Of a stretch of 55,107 nt of DNA, positions 30,752 through 39,646 are shown piece after piece (the stretch's first letter is position 1; the number at the start of each line of letters is the position of its first letter). Source of the stretch: Rhodanobacteraceae bacterium ZG21-1 (GTDB lineage: Bacteria; Pseudomonadota; Gammaproteobacteria; Xanthomonadales; Rhodanobacteraceae); the NCBI GenBank assembly GCA_021390615.1, contig JAJEJU010000019.1:1-55107 (forward strand). Reading direction: 5' to 3'. The notes under the pieces are model-generated. The model made no database searches and had not been told where the DNA came from. It saw nothing but the letters and a program-made list of their open reading frames with translations. The translations under genes and the position numbers were made by a program.

Positions 30752-32089
30752 TTAGAGGATATAGCGGCTGAGATCCTGGTTCTGGATCAGGCTGCCCAGG
30801 TTTTTCTCCACCTGTTCGGCGTCGATAAGGTATTTTTCGCCGGACTTGTCCGCCGCTTCGTAGGAAATCCTTTCCAGCAGGCGTTCCATCACCGTGTGCA
30901 GCCGGCGCGCACCGATGTTCTCGGTGAGTTCGTTCACCTGGAAGGCCACCTCGGCCAGGCGGTCGACGCCCGACTCGGTGAATTCCAGCGCCACTCCCTC
31001 GGTGCCGAGCAAGGCCACGTACTGCTTGGTGAGCGCGTTGTGCGGCTCGCGCAGGATGCGCTTGAAGTCGTCCACCGACAGTGCGGACAGCTCCACCCGG
31101 ATCGGCAGGCGGCCCTGCAGCTCGGGAATCAGGTCCGAGGGCTTGGCCAGCGAGAAGGCGCCCGAAGCGATGAACAGCATGTGGTCGGTCTTCAGCGGGC
31201 CGTACTTGGTGGAGACGGTGGAGCCTTCCACCAGCGGCAGCAGATCGCGCTGCACGCCTTCGCGGCTGACCCCGGCGCCGCCCCATTCCGAGCGCTGCGC
31301 CACCTTGTCGATCTCGTCGATGAAGACGATGCCGTTCTGCTCGGCGGCCTCCACCGCCTGCGCGCGGATCTCGTCGTCGTTGAGCAGCTTGCCGGCCTCT
31401 TCGTCGATCAGCAGCGGCCGCGCCAGCTTGATCGCCAGCTTGCGCTTCTGCGTCTTGGCGCCGCCCATGTTCTGGAACATCTGGCGCAGCTGCGCGCCCA
31501 TTTCCTCCATGCCCGGCGGCGACATGATTTCCACGCCTACGTTCATGGCGAAGTCCAGCTCGATCTCGCGCTCGTCCAGAGTGCCCTCGCGCAGCTGCTT
31601 GCGCAGCTTCTGGCGAGTCTCGCCGTCGCTGGCCGGCGGCGGCGCGTCGTGGCTCCAGTCGGTCGGGGTCTGTCGGCGCGGCAGCAAGGCGTCGAGGATG
31701 CGGTCTTCGGCGCGATCTTCGGCCTGCGTACGCACGCGCTTCATGGCCAGCTCGCGGGTCAGCTTATAGGCCACGTCAGCGAGATCGCGCACGATCGACT
31801 CGACATCCTTGCCGACATAGCCCACCTCGGTGAACTTGGTCGCCTCCACCTTCACGAACGGCGCATTGGCCAGCGTGGCCAGGCGCCGCGCGATCTCGGT
31901 CTTGCCCACGCCGGTGGGGCCGATCATCAGGATGTTCTTCGGCGTGATCTCGTTGCGCATGCTCGGCTCCAGCTGCATGCGCCGCCAGCGGCTGCGCAAC
32001 GCCACCGCCACGGCGCGCTTGGCGTCGTGCTGGCCGATGATGTAGCGATCGAGTTCGTTGACGATTTCGCGGGGGGTCAGTTCGGACAT
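30752..32089 (-). CDS. hslU: ATP-dependent protease ATPase subunit HslU
   Basis: AAA+ unfoldase (ClpY) that feeds substrates to the HslV peptidase. The 445 residues have Walker A GPTGVGKT at 57-64, the intermediate I-domain (about 110-240), Walker [10 protein letters not shown], and the sensor region [12 protein letters not shown]. It ends NQDLSRYIL, the conserved tail that docks into HslV. It is preceded by hslV on the same strand with a 63-bp gap. Confidence 0.97.
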   Translation of the reverse strand: MSELTPREIVNELDRYIIGQHDAKRAVAVALRSRWRRMQLEPSMRNEITPKNILMIGPTGVGKTEIARRLATLANAPFVKVEATKFTEVGYVGKDVESIVRDLADVAYKLTRELAMKRVRTQAEDRAEDRILDALLPRRQTPTDWSHDAPPPASDGETRQKLRKQLREGTLDEREIELDFAMNVGVEIMSPPGMEEMGAQLRQMFQNMGGAKTQKRKLAIKLARPLLIDEEAGKLLNDDEIRAQAVEAAEQNGIVFIDEIDKVAQRSEWGGAGVSREGVQRDLLPLVEGSTVSTKYGPLKTDHMLFIASGAFSLAKPSDLIPELQGRLPIRVELSALSVDDFKRILREPHNALTKQYVALLGTEGVALEFTESGVDRLAEVAFQVNELTENIGARRLHTVMERLLERISYEAADKSGEKYLIDAEQVEKNLGSLIQNQDLSRYIL

Positions 32090-32152
32090 GGTTCACCGGA
32101 AGAATGGGGACGCGCCGGCGCGGCGCGGGGAAGGCCGGGCGCTAGGCGCCGA

Positions 32153-32686
32153 TCACAGCACTTCGATGCTGGTGTTGTGGTTGGTGTAGATGCAGATGTC
32201 GCCGGCGATCTTCAATGCCTTCGCGACGATCGTCTGCGCATCCAGCTCGGTGTTTTCCATCAGCGCCAGCGCGGCGGACTGCGCATACGGGCCGCCCGAG
32301 CCGATCGCGATCAGGCCGTGTTCCGGCTCCAGCACGTCGCCGTTGCCGGAGATCAGCAGCGAAGCCTCTTTGTCGGCCACCGCCAGCATCGCCTCGAGCC
32401 GGCCCAGGCGGCGATCGGTGCGCCACTCCTTGGCCATCTCCACTGCGGCGCGGGTGAGGTTGCCGCCGTGCTTGTCCAGCTTCTGCTCGAACAGTTCGAA
32501 CAAGGTGAAGGCGTCGGCGGTCGCGCCGGCGAAGCCGGCCAGCACGTCGCCTTTGCCCAGGCGGCGGATCTTGCGGGCGTTGGCCTTCATCACCGTATTG
32601 CCGAGGGTGACCTGGCCGTCGCCGCCGATCACGACCTGGCCGTGGCGGCGGACGCTGACGATGGTGGTGGCGTGAAAAGATTCCAT
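32153..32686 (-). CDS. hslV: ATP-dependent protease peptidase subunit HslV
   Basis: Proteasome-like peptidase (ClpQ) forming a double hexamer with HslU. The 177-residue precursor begins [14 protein letters not shown]; removal of the first six residues would expose the catalytic N-terminal Thr. [13 protein letters not shown] and the C-terminal [16 protein letters not shown] are family features. The start ATG has GGAG upstream; the longer frame is not supported. Normally induced by heat shock, but I see no convincing sigma-32 promoter here. Confidence 0.96.
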   Translation of the reverse strand: MESFHATTIVSVRRHGQVVIGGDGQVTLGNTVMKANARKIRRLGKGDVLAGFAGATADAFTLFELFEQKLDKHGGNLTRAAVEMAKEWRTDRRLGRLEAMLAVADKEASLLISGNGDVLEPEHGLIAIGSGGPYAQSAALALMENTELDAQTIVAKALKIAGDICIYTNHNTSIEVL

Positions 32687-32768
32687 GAGGGCTCCACTGA
32701 AGGATGCGAATGGCCCACAGGTGGGGCCGCCGCGAAAGGAATCCAAGGCATCGCGCCGGCAGACCGGC

Positions 32769-33101
32769 TCAACGGCGCTGCCACAGCAGCACCAGCAGCG
32801 CGGCCGCTGCGCACCACACCAGCAGGGCACAGGTCAGCGCCGGCAGCAGGCGCATGCGGTCGACCAGCCAGTACAGCGCGGCCAGGTAGGCCAGGTACGG
32901 CAAGGTAGCCCACATGCCGAACACGATGGTGGTCTTCAGCGCCGCGCTGCCGCGCTCGCTGCCCACGATGTAGTGGGCCATCAGGGCGAAGGTGGGAAAC
33001 AGCGGCAGCAGGCCGGCGATGTAGTAGTTGCGGGTGCGTGCCAGCAGGCCGATCAGCAGCACCATCAGCGCGCCGATCAGCGACTTGAGCAACAGGTTCA
33101 T
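32769..33101 (-). CDS. GlpM-like small membrane protein
   Basis: A 110-residue protein with four predicted membrane helices, starting [20 protein letters not shown], with the [27 protein letters not shown] segment typical of the GlpM family. GlpM is linked to alginate production in Pseudomonas (knowledge), but the biochemical role is unknown. It lies between xerC (22-bp gap) and hslV within the same minus-strand run, probably co-transcribed. Confidence 0.78.
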   Translation of the reverse strand: MNLLLKSLIGALMVLLIGLLARTRNYYIAGLLPLFPTFALMAHYIVGSERGSAALKTTIVFGMWATLPYLAYLAALYWLVDRMRLLPALTCALLVWCAAAALLVLLWQRR

Positions 33102-33123
33102 GCGCGTCAGCTCTGTCGTCGGT

Positions 33124-34008
33124 TCATTTGCGCTTGGCGCGCGGATGCGCCGCGTCGTACACCCGGGCCAGGTGCTGGAAGTCCAGGTGCGTGTAGATCT
33201 GGGTGGTGGCGATGTCGGCATGGCCGAGCAGCTCCTGCACTGCGCGCAGGTCGCCCGAGGATTCCAGCATGTGGCTGGCGAAGGTGTGCCGCAGCAAGTG
33301 CGGATGCACGCGCTTGGCGAAGCCCTGGGCCAGCGCCAGCGTCTTCATGCGCAGCTGCACCGTGCGCGGGCTGATCGGCGCACCGCCGCGCCCACGGAAC
33401 ACCGGACCGTCGACCGGTTCGCCCAGCGAGGTGCGCAGGCCGCGCAGCGCCTCGACCGCCAGGCGGCCGACCGGCAGCACGCGCGTCTTGTTGCCCTTGC
33501 CGAGCACGCGCACCTCGCCGTGCTCGAGATCGAGGTCCGGCCAGCGCAGGCCGACCAGCTCGGACAGGCGCAGCCCGGAGGAATAGAACAGCTCCAGCAT
33601 GGCGCGATCGCGCGGGCCCAGCGTGCCCTCGCCGCCGCCTTCGACCAACGCGGCGGCCTCGTCGACGTCGAGCACCTGCGGCAGCTTGCGGTGCACCTTG
33701 GGGCCGCGCACGCCGGCCACCGGGTCGTGCGCCAGCTGGCCTTCGCGCGCGAGCTGGCGGAACAGGCTGCGGCAAGACGAGAGCAGGCGCTGCAGACTCT
33801 TCGGCGACAACCCGGCGCGATGCTCGGTCGCGATAAAGCTGCGCATGCGATGCGCATCGAGCGCGGCGAAGCCGTCGACGTGCTGCTGTTCCATCCAGGC
33901 CAGCAATTTGTCGAGATCGCGCCGATAGCCGCTCACGGTATGCGGCGAGGCGCGGCGTTCGCTGGCCAGCCGCAGCAGCCACGCCTCCACCTGGTCGCGC
34001 GGCGACAT
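33124..34008 (-). CDS. xerC: Site-specific tyrosine recombinase XerC
   Basis: With XerD it resolves chromosome dimers at dif. The 294 residues have an N-terminal SAM-like core-binding domain (about 1-95) and a catalytic domain with all expected residues: R147 (GLRLSEL), K171 (GKGNK), H237 and R240 (HPHLLRH), H263 (LLGHAD) and the nucleophile Y272 (QIYTHLD). The start follows the DUF484 stop by eight bases. Position after DUF484 and dapF is the usual one for chromosomal xerC, so it is not a mobile-element integrase. Confidence 0.96.
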   Translation of the reverse strand: MSPRDQVEAWLLRLASERRASPHTVSGYRRDLDKLLAWMEQQHVDGFAALDAHRMRSFIATEHRAGLSPKSLQRLLSSCRSLFRQLAREGQLAHDPVAGVRGPKVHRKLPQVLDVDEAAALVEGGGEGTLGPRDRAMLELFYSSGLRLSELVGLRWPDLDLEHGEVRVLGKGNKTRVLPVGRLAVEALRGLRTSLGEPVDGPVFRGRGGAPISPRTVQLRMKTLALAQGFAKRVHPHLLRHTFASHMLESSGDLRAVQELLGHADIATTQIYTHLDFQHLARVYDAAHPRAKRK

Positions 34009-34016
34009 GCTTGCGC

Positions 34017-34700
34017 TCAGGCGGCGCCGCGCGCGCGTTCCAGCGCCGCGGTCACGGTGGCGCCGATCATCTTCAGGAACACCGTGCCCATGCCGGGCTG
34101 GAAGTGGTCGGGGTCGGCGCTGCCAATCGCCAGGATGCCGAGCTGGCCCAGCGGGATCGCCGCGGCCGAACGAATGCCGCTGGCCTGCGCGCCGAACAGC
34201 TTGTGCAGGCGCTCGGCGGAAAGCCGGCCGGACACCGGTTCGCCGTGCTGCAGGAAATCGGCGAATTCCGGCACCGCCTGCGGGCCGGGCATCTGCAGCA
34301 GCCATTCGGCCGACGGCAGGCCTGCATGCTCGCCGAACAGCGCGAAGCGTACCTGCTCGCTGCGGAAATCCTCGCGCAGCCGCGCCACCACGGTGCTTGC
34401 GACGGCCTCGACGCTGCCGGCCCGCACCAGCGCCACGCCGAGGCCGTGCACGCGCTCCATCAGCCGTTCGTTCTCGGCGGCGATGTCGACCAGTTCGGCG
34501 AGTCGGCGTTCCAGTTCGGCGTTCTTCTCGCGCAGATGCTGCAGTTGGTAGGTGGCCAGCGAGGCCACCGGCCCCTGCTCGCGCGCCACGGTCAGCTGCA
34601 CGGCCAGGTCGGGATAGTCGTTGAGGAAGGCCGGGTGCCGGCGCAGATACGCCGCTACATCCTTGGCATCCAGGCTTTCGGCGAGCAGGGGATCGGTCAT
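34017..34700 (-). CDS. DUF484 (GAF-like) family protein
   Basis: A 227-residue protein of the DUF484 family, found between dapF and xerC in many gammaproteobacteria. Its start contains KDVAAYLRRHPAFLNDYPDL, followed by a coiled coil (about 45-80) and a GAF-like domain (ending PDHFQPGMGTVFLKMIGATV). Function is unknown; a regulatory or partner role with XerC has been suggested only by linkage. Confidence 0.9.
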   Translation of the reverse strand: MTDPLLAESLDAKDVAAYLRRHPAFLNDYPDLAVQLTVAREQGPVASLATYQLQHLREKNAELERRLAELVDIAAENERLMERVHGLGVALVRAGSVEAVASTVVARLREDFRSEQVRFALFGEHAGLPSAEWLLQMPGPQAVPEFADFLQHGEPVSGRLSAERLHKLFGAQASGIRSAAAIPLGQLGILAIGSADPDHFQPGMGTVFLKMIGATVTAALERARGAA

Positions 34701-34773
34701 GCGGGGTACCTCGAAGCGGGGGACAGGGATCGCGTGGCGCCCTGCCCGAGTGTGCGATGGAGCGGCGCGCGCT

Positions 34774-35619
34774 TCAATCCGTGCCGGTCCATGCGCCCTC
34801 GAAGGCGAAGGCCGCCGGCCCGGTCATCCACAGCGTATGGCCGGCGCCCGGCCAGTCGATCTGCAGCTCGCCGCCGGGCAGTTCCACCCGCACCTGTTCG
34901 TCGACCAGGCCACGGCCGCGCAGGGTCGCCACGGCCGCGCAGGCGCCGGTGCCGCAGGCCAGGGTCCAGCCGGCGCCGCGCTCGTGCACGCGCAGGCGCA
35001 GACGGCCGCGATCGATCGCCTGTACGAAGCCGGCGTTGACGCCGTGGGCGAAGCGCGGGCTGGCGGTGAGCGCCGGCCCCCAGTTCGCCAGCCGCGGATC
35101 GTCCAGCCGCTCGACCGTGACCACCGCGTGCGGGTTGCCCATCGAGACCACCTCGAATGCGAGCGGCTCGCCGGCATCGATCACCAGTTCGGCGGGACCG
35201 TCATCGAAGTGCGAGGCGGCCGGTGCGAAATCCGGCTCGCCCATGTCCACCGCCACGCGATCGGCGGCGAGCAGGCGCACCGCCACCGGCCCGGAAGGGC
35301 TTTCGATGCGCACCGTTTCGTCCAGCGCCAGCGCGCCGGCACGATGCAGCCAGGCGGCCACGCAGCGCACGCCGTTGCCGCACTGGCCCGAGGGCGAACC
35401 GTCGGCGTTCCAGATGCCGTAGTAGAACGCGCTGGCCGGATCGCGCGACGGCTCCACCGTCAGCAGCTGGTCGAAGCCGACGCCGGTGTGGCGATCGCCT
35501 AACGCGCGGATTTGCGAGGCATCCAGCGTGAACGCGGCGTGCCGGCAGTCGAGCACGACGAAGTCGTTGCCGATGCCGTGCATCTTGCTGAAGCGCAGGA
35601 CGGGTCGCGGCGCGCTCAT
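34774..35619 (-). CDS. dapF: Diaminopimelate epimerase
   Basis: Converts LL- to meso-diaminopimelate for lysine and peptidoglycan synthesis. The 281 residues carry KMHGIGNDFVVLD at the start and the two catalytic cysteines C80 (GQCGNGVRC) and C222 (ACGTGACA). It begins 14 bp after the LptM-like lipoprotein gene, as in other gammaproteobacteria. The start at 35619 gives the usual N-terminus; the longer frame overlaps the upstream gene. Confidence 0.97.
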   Translation of the reverse strand: MSAPRPVLRFSKMHGIGNDFVVLDCRHAAFTLDASQIRALGDRHTGVGFDQLLTVEPSRDPASAFYYGIWNADGSPSGQCGNGVRCVAAWLHRAGALALDETVRIESPSGPVAVRLLAADRVAVDMGEPDFAPAASHFDDGPAELVIDAGEPLAFEVVSMGNPHAVVTVERLDDPRLANWGPALTASPRFAHGVNAGFVQAIDRGRLRLRVHERGAGWTLACGTGACAAVATLRGRGLVDEQVRVELPGGELQIDWPGAGHTLWMTGPAAFAFEGAWTGTD

Positions 35620-35632
35620 GCGGCGGAATGGA

Positions 35633-35815
35633 TCAATGCTGCTGAGCGGGCGCGGCGGCCGTGGCGGCGGGTGCCGGCGCCGGCTTGGGCTTGGCGGGCG
35701 CCGCCGGCTTGGCGGGCGGCGTGGGCGGCGGCATGTACAGCGGGCCCTTGTTGCCGCAGCCGGCGAGCAAGAGCGTGGCGAGGCCGCACGACAGCCACAG
35801 GATCGGTTGGCGCAT
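35633..35815 (-). CDS. lptM: Small lipoprotein LptM (YifL-like)
   Basis: A 60-residue lipoprotein with lipobox LLAGC (C20) followed by GNKGPLYMP, the conserved LptM/YifL motif, and a Pro/Ala/Lys tail. In E. coli LptM helps LptD mature in the outer membrane (knowledge). Location directly before dapF is the usual one. It was picked out of a much longer frame by the lipobox and the ATG at 35815. Confidence 0.9.
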   Translation of the reverse strand: MRQPILWLSCGLATLLLAGCGNKGPLYMPPPTPPAKPAAPAKPKPAPAPAATAAAPAQQH

Positions 35816-36005
35816 GAGCAGAATTCCTGGAAAGCCGCCGCCAGTATAGCGAGCCACTTCGCCGCGCCGGCGATTTGCGGAATCGTGCTGTTCCGCGCAG
35901 TGCCGGCGACATCCTCGCGCTGCCGTATGGCATACACTCCATGCCGCTCTCCCGCATGGCGCCGCTTCGGTGCGCGGGCCCACCTGGCACAGGCCGATAC
36001 TTCTC

Positions 36006-36695
36006 ATGGACTGGACCGCGCTGCTGCGTCTGCCGATGACCCTGATGTTCGTGCTGGCGGTGATCGGCCTGTTCTTCACCCTGGTCCAACTGCTCGCGCT
36101 GCGTCAGCGCCTGAGCGATGGCCGCCGCCTGGCGGCCGGTGGGCGCGCCCTGCTGTTCCTGCTCGGCTTCGGTCTCACCCTGCTGCTGCTCGGCGGCGGC
36201 GTTGCGCTGCGCGGCTACCGCCTGCTGGGCGAAGAGCAGCAGCTGGTGCAGATCGATGCGCGCATCCTGTCGCCGCAGCGCTGGGCGCTTACCCTGCGCT
36301 GGCCCGACGGCACCACCCGCGAGGTGCAAGTGGCCGGCGACGACTGGCGCATCGAGGCGGTGGTGCTGAAGTGGAAGCAGCCCGCGCTGCTGGCCGGGCT
36401 GCCGCCGCTGTACCGGCTCGACCGCCTGTCCGGCCGCTATGACGATGTGACGCAGGAAGCGCAGGCGCCGCGCACGGTGATCGACCTCGGCGAGGCCGGC
36501 CGCTACGACCTGCTCAATCTGAGTCGTGCCTATCCGCAATGGCTGCCGGGCATCGACACGCTGTACGGCAGCGGCGCCTTCCTGCCGCTGGTCGACCAGG
36601 GCCACTACACGCTGAGCCTGATGAACACCGGTGCCCTGGTGGCGCGCCCCGACGAGGCCACCCAGCAGAAGATCGGCCAGCCGCTGGGCGGCTGA
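36006..36695 (+). CDS. Inner-membrane protein of unknown function
   Basis: A 229-residue protein with two N-terminal membrane helices (LPMTLMFVLAVIGLFFTLVQLLAL and ALLFLLGFGLTLLLLGGGVAL) and a C-terminal soluble part of about 150 residues, probably periplasmic, rich in beta strands (LVQIDARILSPQRWALTLRWPDG). Similar proteins in xanthomonads are sometimes labelled multidrug transporter, but nothing here supports a transport function. The start MDWTALL was chosen because the helix begins right after it. Confidence 0.8.
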   Translation: MDWTALLRLPMTLMFVLAVIGLFFTLVQLLALRQRLSDGRRLAAGGRALLFLLGFGLTLLLLGGGVALRGYRLLGEEQQLVQIDARILSPQRWALTLRWPDGTTREVQVAGDDWRIEAVVLKWKQPALLAGLPPLYRLDRLSGRYDDVTQEAQAPRTVIDLGEAGRYDLLNLSRAYPQWLPGIDTLYGSGAFLPLVDQGHYTLSLMNTGALVARPDEATQQKIGQPLGG

Positions 36696-36829
36696 AGCGG
36701 CTCACCCCATTCATTTCATTCCGTTTGCGGCTTGGGTCATCGCGAGCCGGCGTCGGTGCGTTACCGGCCAGGTCGCCGCGCCGCGGCGGCAGGGGAACCC
36801 ATTCATCCATCGACCGAGGAGTACAGCTT

Positions 36830-37102
36830 ATGAAGCGCATCACGCGTGCCGCCCTGAGCGCGGCCCTGGGCCTGGCGGCGAGCGCCGCCTTCGCCGCCCC
36901 GCCGGCGCAGGACATCAGCGCCAAGCGGCATCCCAACCTGGCAGCCGCGCAGCACCTGACCGACAAGGCCTTCCAGAAGATCAGCGATGCGCAGCGCGCC
37001 AACGAGTGGGACATGGACGGCCACGCGGCGAAGGCCAAAGAATTGCTGGATCAGGCCAACAACGAGCTGAAGCAGGCGGCCGAAGTCGCCAACCACAAGT
37101 AA
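36830..37102 (+). CDS. Small periplasmic helical protein
   Basis: A 90-residue protein with signal peptide ending SAAFA-AP (about residue 22). The mature part is a predicted helix pair with many Ala, Lys and Gln residues (HPNLAAAQHLTDKAFQKI, AKAKELLDQANNELKQAAE). GAGGAG lies eight bases before the ATG. No family name can be given with confidence; similar small proteins are found in this order of bacteria. It is convergent with the efflux outer-membrane gene. Confidence 0.78.
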   Translation: MKRITRAALSAALGLAASAAFAAPPAQDISAKRHPNLAAAQHLTDKAFQKISDAQRANEWDMDGHAAKAKELLDQANNELKQAAEVANHK

Positions 37103-37165
37103 GGCCAGCACAAGTAAGGCCAGGCCTCAGCGGTCCGGCCGAGGGCAGCCGGCCGGATCGCCGTT

Positions 37166-38656
37166 TCAGCGCGACGCGGTGATCTGTTTCAGCGCGGCGT
37201 CGCTCGGCGCTGGCAGGCTCGGCGCCGCCGATCGGTCGGCGCCGTAGCCGCCGCCGAGCGCATCGATCAGGCGGATCGACAGGTCGGCGCGCTGGCTCAC
37301 CAGCGCCGCCAGGCGCTGATCGGCAAGCAGCAGTTGCTGGCGACTTATCAGCGCGGTCAGCGGACTGCTGAGCCCGGCCTTGTAGGCCACGATGGCGTCG
37401 TCCCAGGCCTTCTGGGCGTCGTCGTGGGCGCGCTGCTCCAGCACGATCTGCTCGCGCACCGAGCCGATCGCCGAGACCTGGTCGGAAACCTCGTTCAAGT
37501 CCTGCACCAACAAGGTGTTGTAGCGCGCCACCGCGGCGTCGTAGCCGGCGTCGGCCGCGGCCAGGTTGGCGCGCAGCCGGCCGCCTTCGAAGATCGGCAG
37601 GCTCAGCGCCGGCGCGATGCTGTAGGTGCGCGCGGGCAACTGGAATACGTTGGTGCGGTCGCCGGTGGCGATGAAGCCGGCCATCGCGCCGATGCTCAGG
37701 TCGGGCAGGAAGGCGGTCTTCGCCGCCTTGATGTCCTTGCCGGCGGCCTCGACCTGCCAGCGCGCGGCGACCAGATCGGCGCGGCGCCCGATCAGGTCCA
37801 CCGGCAGTTTCTCCGGCAACACCACCGCACCCGGATCGAACAGCTGCGGCCGGGTGATCGCCAGGCCGCGGTCGGGCCCCTGGCCGAGCAGGATCGACAG
37901 GCTGCTGCGCGCGGCGTCGATGGCGCGGTCGGCCTCCACCTTCTGCTGCGCGGCGCTGGCCACCTGATAGTCGGCCTGATGCAGCTGCTGCGAATTGCCG
38001 AGCCCGCCGCCGACCAGCTTGCGGGTGATCCCCAGGGCCTTGTCGGCGCGCTGCTGTTCGGCGATGGCCACGTCCTGCAGGGCGAAGGCGTAGCCCAGCC
38101 GCACGTAGGCGCGGGCCACGTTCACCGACAGCTGGATGCGTGCGGCATGGGCGTCGATCTCGGCCGCGCGGCTGCGCCCCAGCGCGGCTTCCCAGGCGTC
38201 GCGCTTGCCGCCCCACAGGTCCAGGTCCCAGGAGAAGTCGGCGGTGATCACCTTGCGCCAGGCGAACGAGCCCAGCGCCGCCTCGGGGTAGACCGGGTCC
38301 TTGCTGGACAGCCGTGCGCCGGCGGCGGTGGCGTCCAGGCCGATCTGCGGCTCGCGGTCCGCGTGCACGCTGTCGGCACGCGCCTGCGCCAGCTTGGCGC
38401 GGGACTCGGCCTCGGCCAGGCTGGGATTGTTCTTCAGCGCTTCGTCGATCAGCGCGCTCAGCTGCGCATCGCCCAGGCCGGTCCACCAGTCCTGCGCCGG
38501 CCAGGCGGTGGGGCTGAGCGTCACGCCGGCCAGGCTCTGCTCGCTGCGCAGGCTCTGCGGATCGGTCGGTGTGCCGGTGGGATGCAGGCCGTGGTTGCCG
38601 GCGCAGGCGGCAAGGGCCAGGCAGAGCGCGAGGGCGGCGGGAAGCAAAGGGCGCAT
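37166..38656 (-). CDS. Outer-membrane efflux lipoprotein (NodT/OprM type)
   Basis: TolC-like exit duct of tripartite RND pumps. The 496 residues begin with a lipoprotein signal (LALAAC, C18) and contain the two repeated coiled-coil halves: WTGLGDAQLSALIDEALKNNPSL, DLDLWGGKRDAWEAALG and SIAPALSLPIFEGGRLRANLAAADA are family landmarks. No membrane-fusion or RND pump gene is next to it, so it must pair with pump genes elsewhere or has been separated from them. An alternative upstream start at 38794 would lose the lipobox. Confidence 0.92.
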   Translation of the reverse strand: MRPLLPAALALCLALAACAGNHGLHPTGTPTDPQSLRSEQSLAGVTLSPTAWPAQDWWTGLGDAQLSALIDEALKNNPSLAEAESRAKLAQARADSVHADREPQIGLDATAAGARLSSKDPVYPEAALGSFAWRKVITADFSWDLDLWGGKRDAWEAALGRSRAAEIDAHAARIQLSVNVARAYVRLGYAFALQDVAIAEQQRADKALGITRKLVGGGLGNSQQLHQADYQVASAAQQKVEADRAIDAARSSLSILLGQGPDRGLAITRPQLFDPGAVVLPEKLPVDLIGRRADLVAARWQVEAAGKDIKAAKTAFLPDLSIGAMAGFIATGDRTNVFQLPARTYSIAPALSLPIFEGGRLRANLAAADAGYDAAVARYNTLLVQDLNEVSDQVSAIGSVREQIVLEQRAHDDAQKAWDDAIVAYKAGLSSPLTALISRQQLLLADQRLAALVSQRADLSIRLIDALGGGYGADRSAAPSLPAPSDAALKQITASR

Positions 38657-38933
38657 GCGATGTCGACTCGGGTCAGAAGTGGTGCGGACGGAGAGCCGTC
38701 CGTTCCGTTCCGAATGTGCGCTTGGCCAGCGGCCCTGCGGCCTAAGCCAAGTCGGCGAGCCTGTTGGCATCGGCGCCCGGCCTGACATGCCCATGCGCGA
38801 TTGGCCTTGCGGGCCAGGCGCTACCGGCAGCGCGTCATTCGCAACGGCTGGATGGCTCCAGCTCCCTCAACCCCGCGCGCATTGTACGGCGATTCGCCGG
38901 TGTCGTCGCCGCCCGGCGCGGCGCGCTCGCTAC

Positions 38934-39407
38934 TCAGGCCAGCCGCTTCTCGTAGCGCCAGGCGTCCGAGCCGTCCTCGTAGTAGCCCGCGAGAAAGCCG
39001 ATGCGGTGATAGCCGAGGCGCTCGTACAGGCGCATGGCGCTGTGGTTGTCGCTGCGCACTTCCAGCCGCAGCACGCGGCAGCGGCGCTGTCGCGCGAAGG
39101 CCTCGGCGGCTTCGACCAGGGCGGTGCCGACGCCCTTGCCGCGCGCCTCCGGCTTGCTGGCGATCGAATACAGCCGTGCCACGCCGTGGTTCCGGCGCAG
39201 GAATACCACGGCCGTGCCGAGGAAGTTGCGATGGTTCGCGCTGGCCACCAGCACCTGCGCGGTATCGCTGTCCAGGTGGCGGCGATACTGGGCGCGGCTC
39301 ATGCGGTCGCTGTCGAAGGTCGCGTCTTCGAGCGCGACCAGGTCATCGAGGTCCGACAGTTCGGCGCGGCGGACGCGCACCTGCGCCGTGGCGTGCGGTG
39401 AATTCAT
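38934..39407 (-). CDS. GNAT-family N-acetyltransferase (RimI-like)
   Basis: A 157-residue acetyltransferase: VRVRRAELSDLDDLVALE at the start, then the acetyl-CoA loop ARGKGVGTALVEAAEAFAR and LEVRSDNHSAMRLYERLGYHRIGFLAGYYEDG, a good match to RimI-type protein or peptide acetyltransferases. It is divergent from a RimK-like ATP-grasp ligase across about 240 bp. Such pairs occur in several bacteria and have been proposed to modify peptides or proteins (knowledge); the substrate is unknown. Confidence 0.88.
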   Translation of the reverse strand: MNSPHATAQVRVRRAELSDLDDLVALEDATFDSDRMSRAQYRRHLDSDTAQVLVASANHRNFLGTAVVFLRRNHGVARLYSIASKPEARGKGVGTALVEAAEAFARQRRCRVLRLEVRSDNHSAMRLYERLGYHRIGFLAGYYEDGSDAWRYEKRLA

Positions 39408-39646
39408 GTATGCGGGGGGCTCCTGCGCGACCGCGCCAGGCGCGGCAAAGGTTCCAGGGCGGGGGACAACACGCGCGGCACTGTAGTCGGCACCCGCCGT
39501 CCCGACAATCGCGCCGCGCGCGGCGCGTTTATTTGCGCTTCAGTGCCACGGCTTGTGCCTGCCCCGGCGTATGCCAAACTGCGCCCTTCGCGCGGGCGCC
39601 ATGCCGCCGGCGTGGTCCGCCGAGCACTGCCCAACGTCGAGATCTC

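Noticed and set aside
33124-34008. Tyrosine recombinase as integrase of a mobile element
   Set aside because: It lies in the conserved dapF-DUF484-xerC-hslVU order and has no attachment repeats; it is XerC.
38801-39646. Upstream extension of the ATP-grasp ligase
   Set aside because: It overlaps the GNAT gene on the other strand and has shadow-type composition; RLAN domain starts at 39647.
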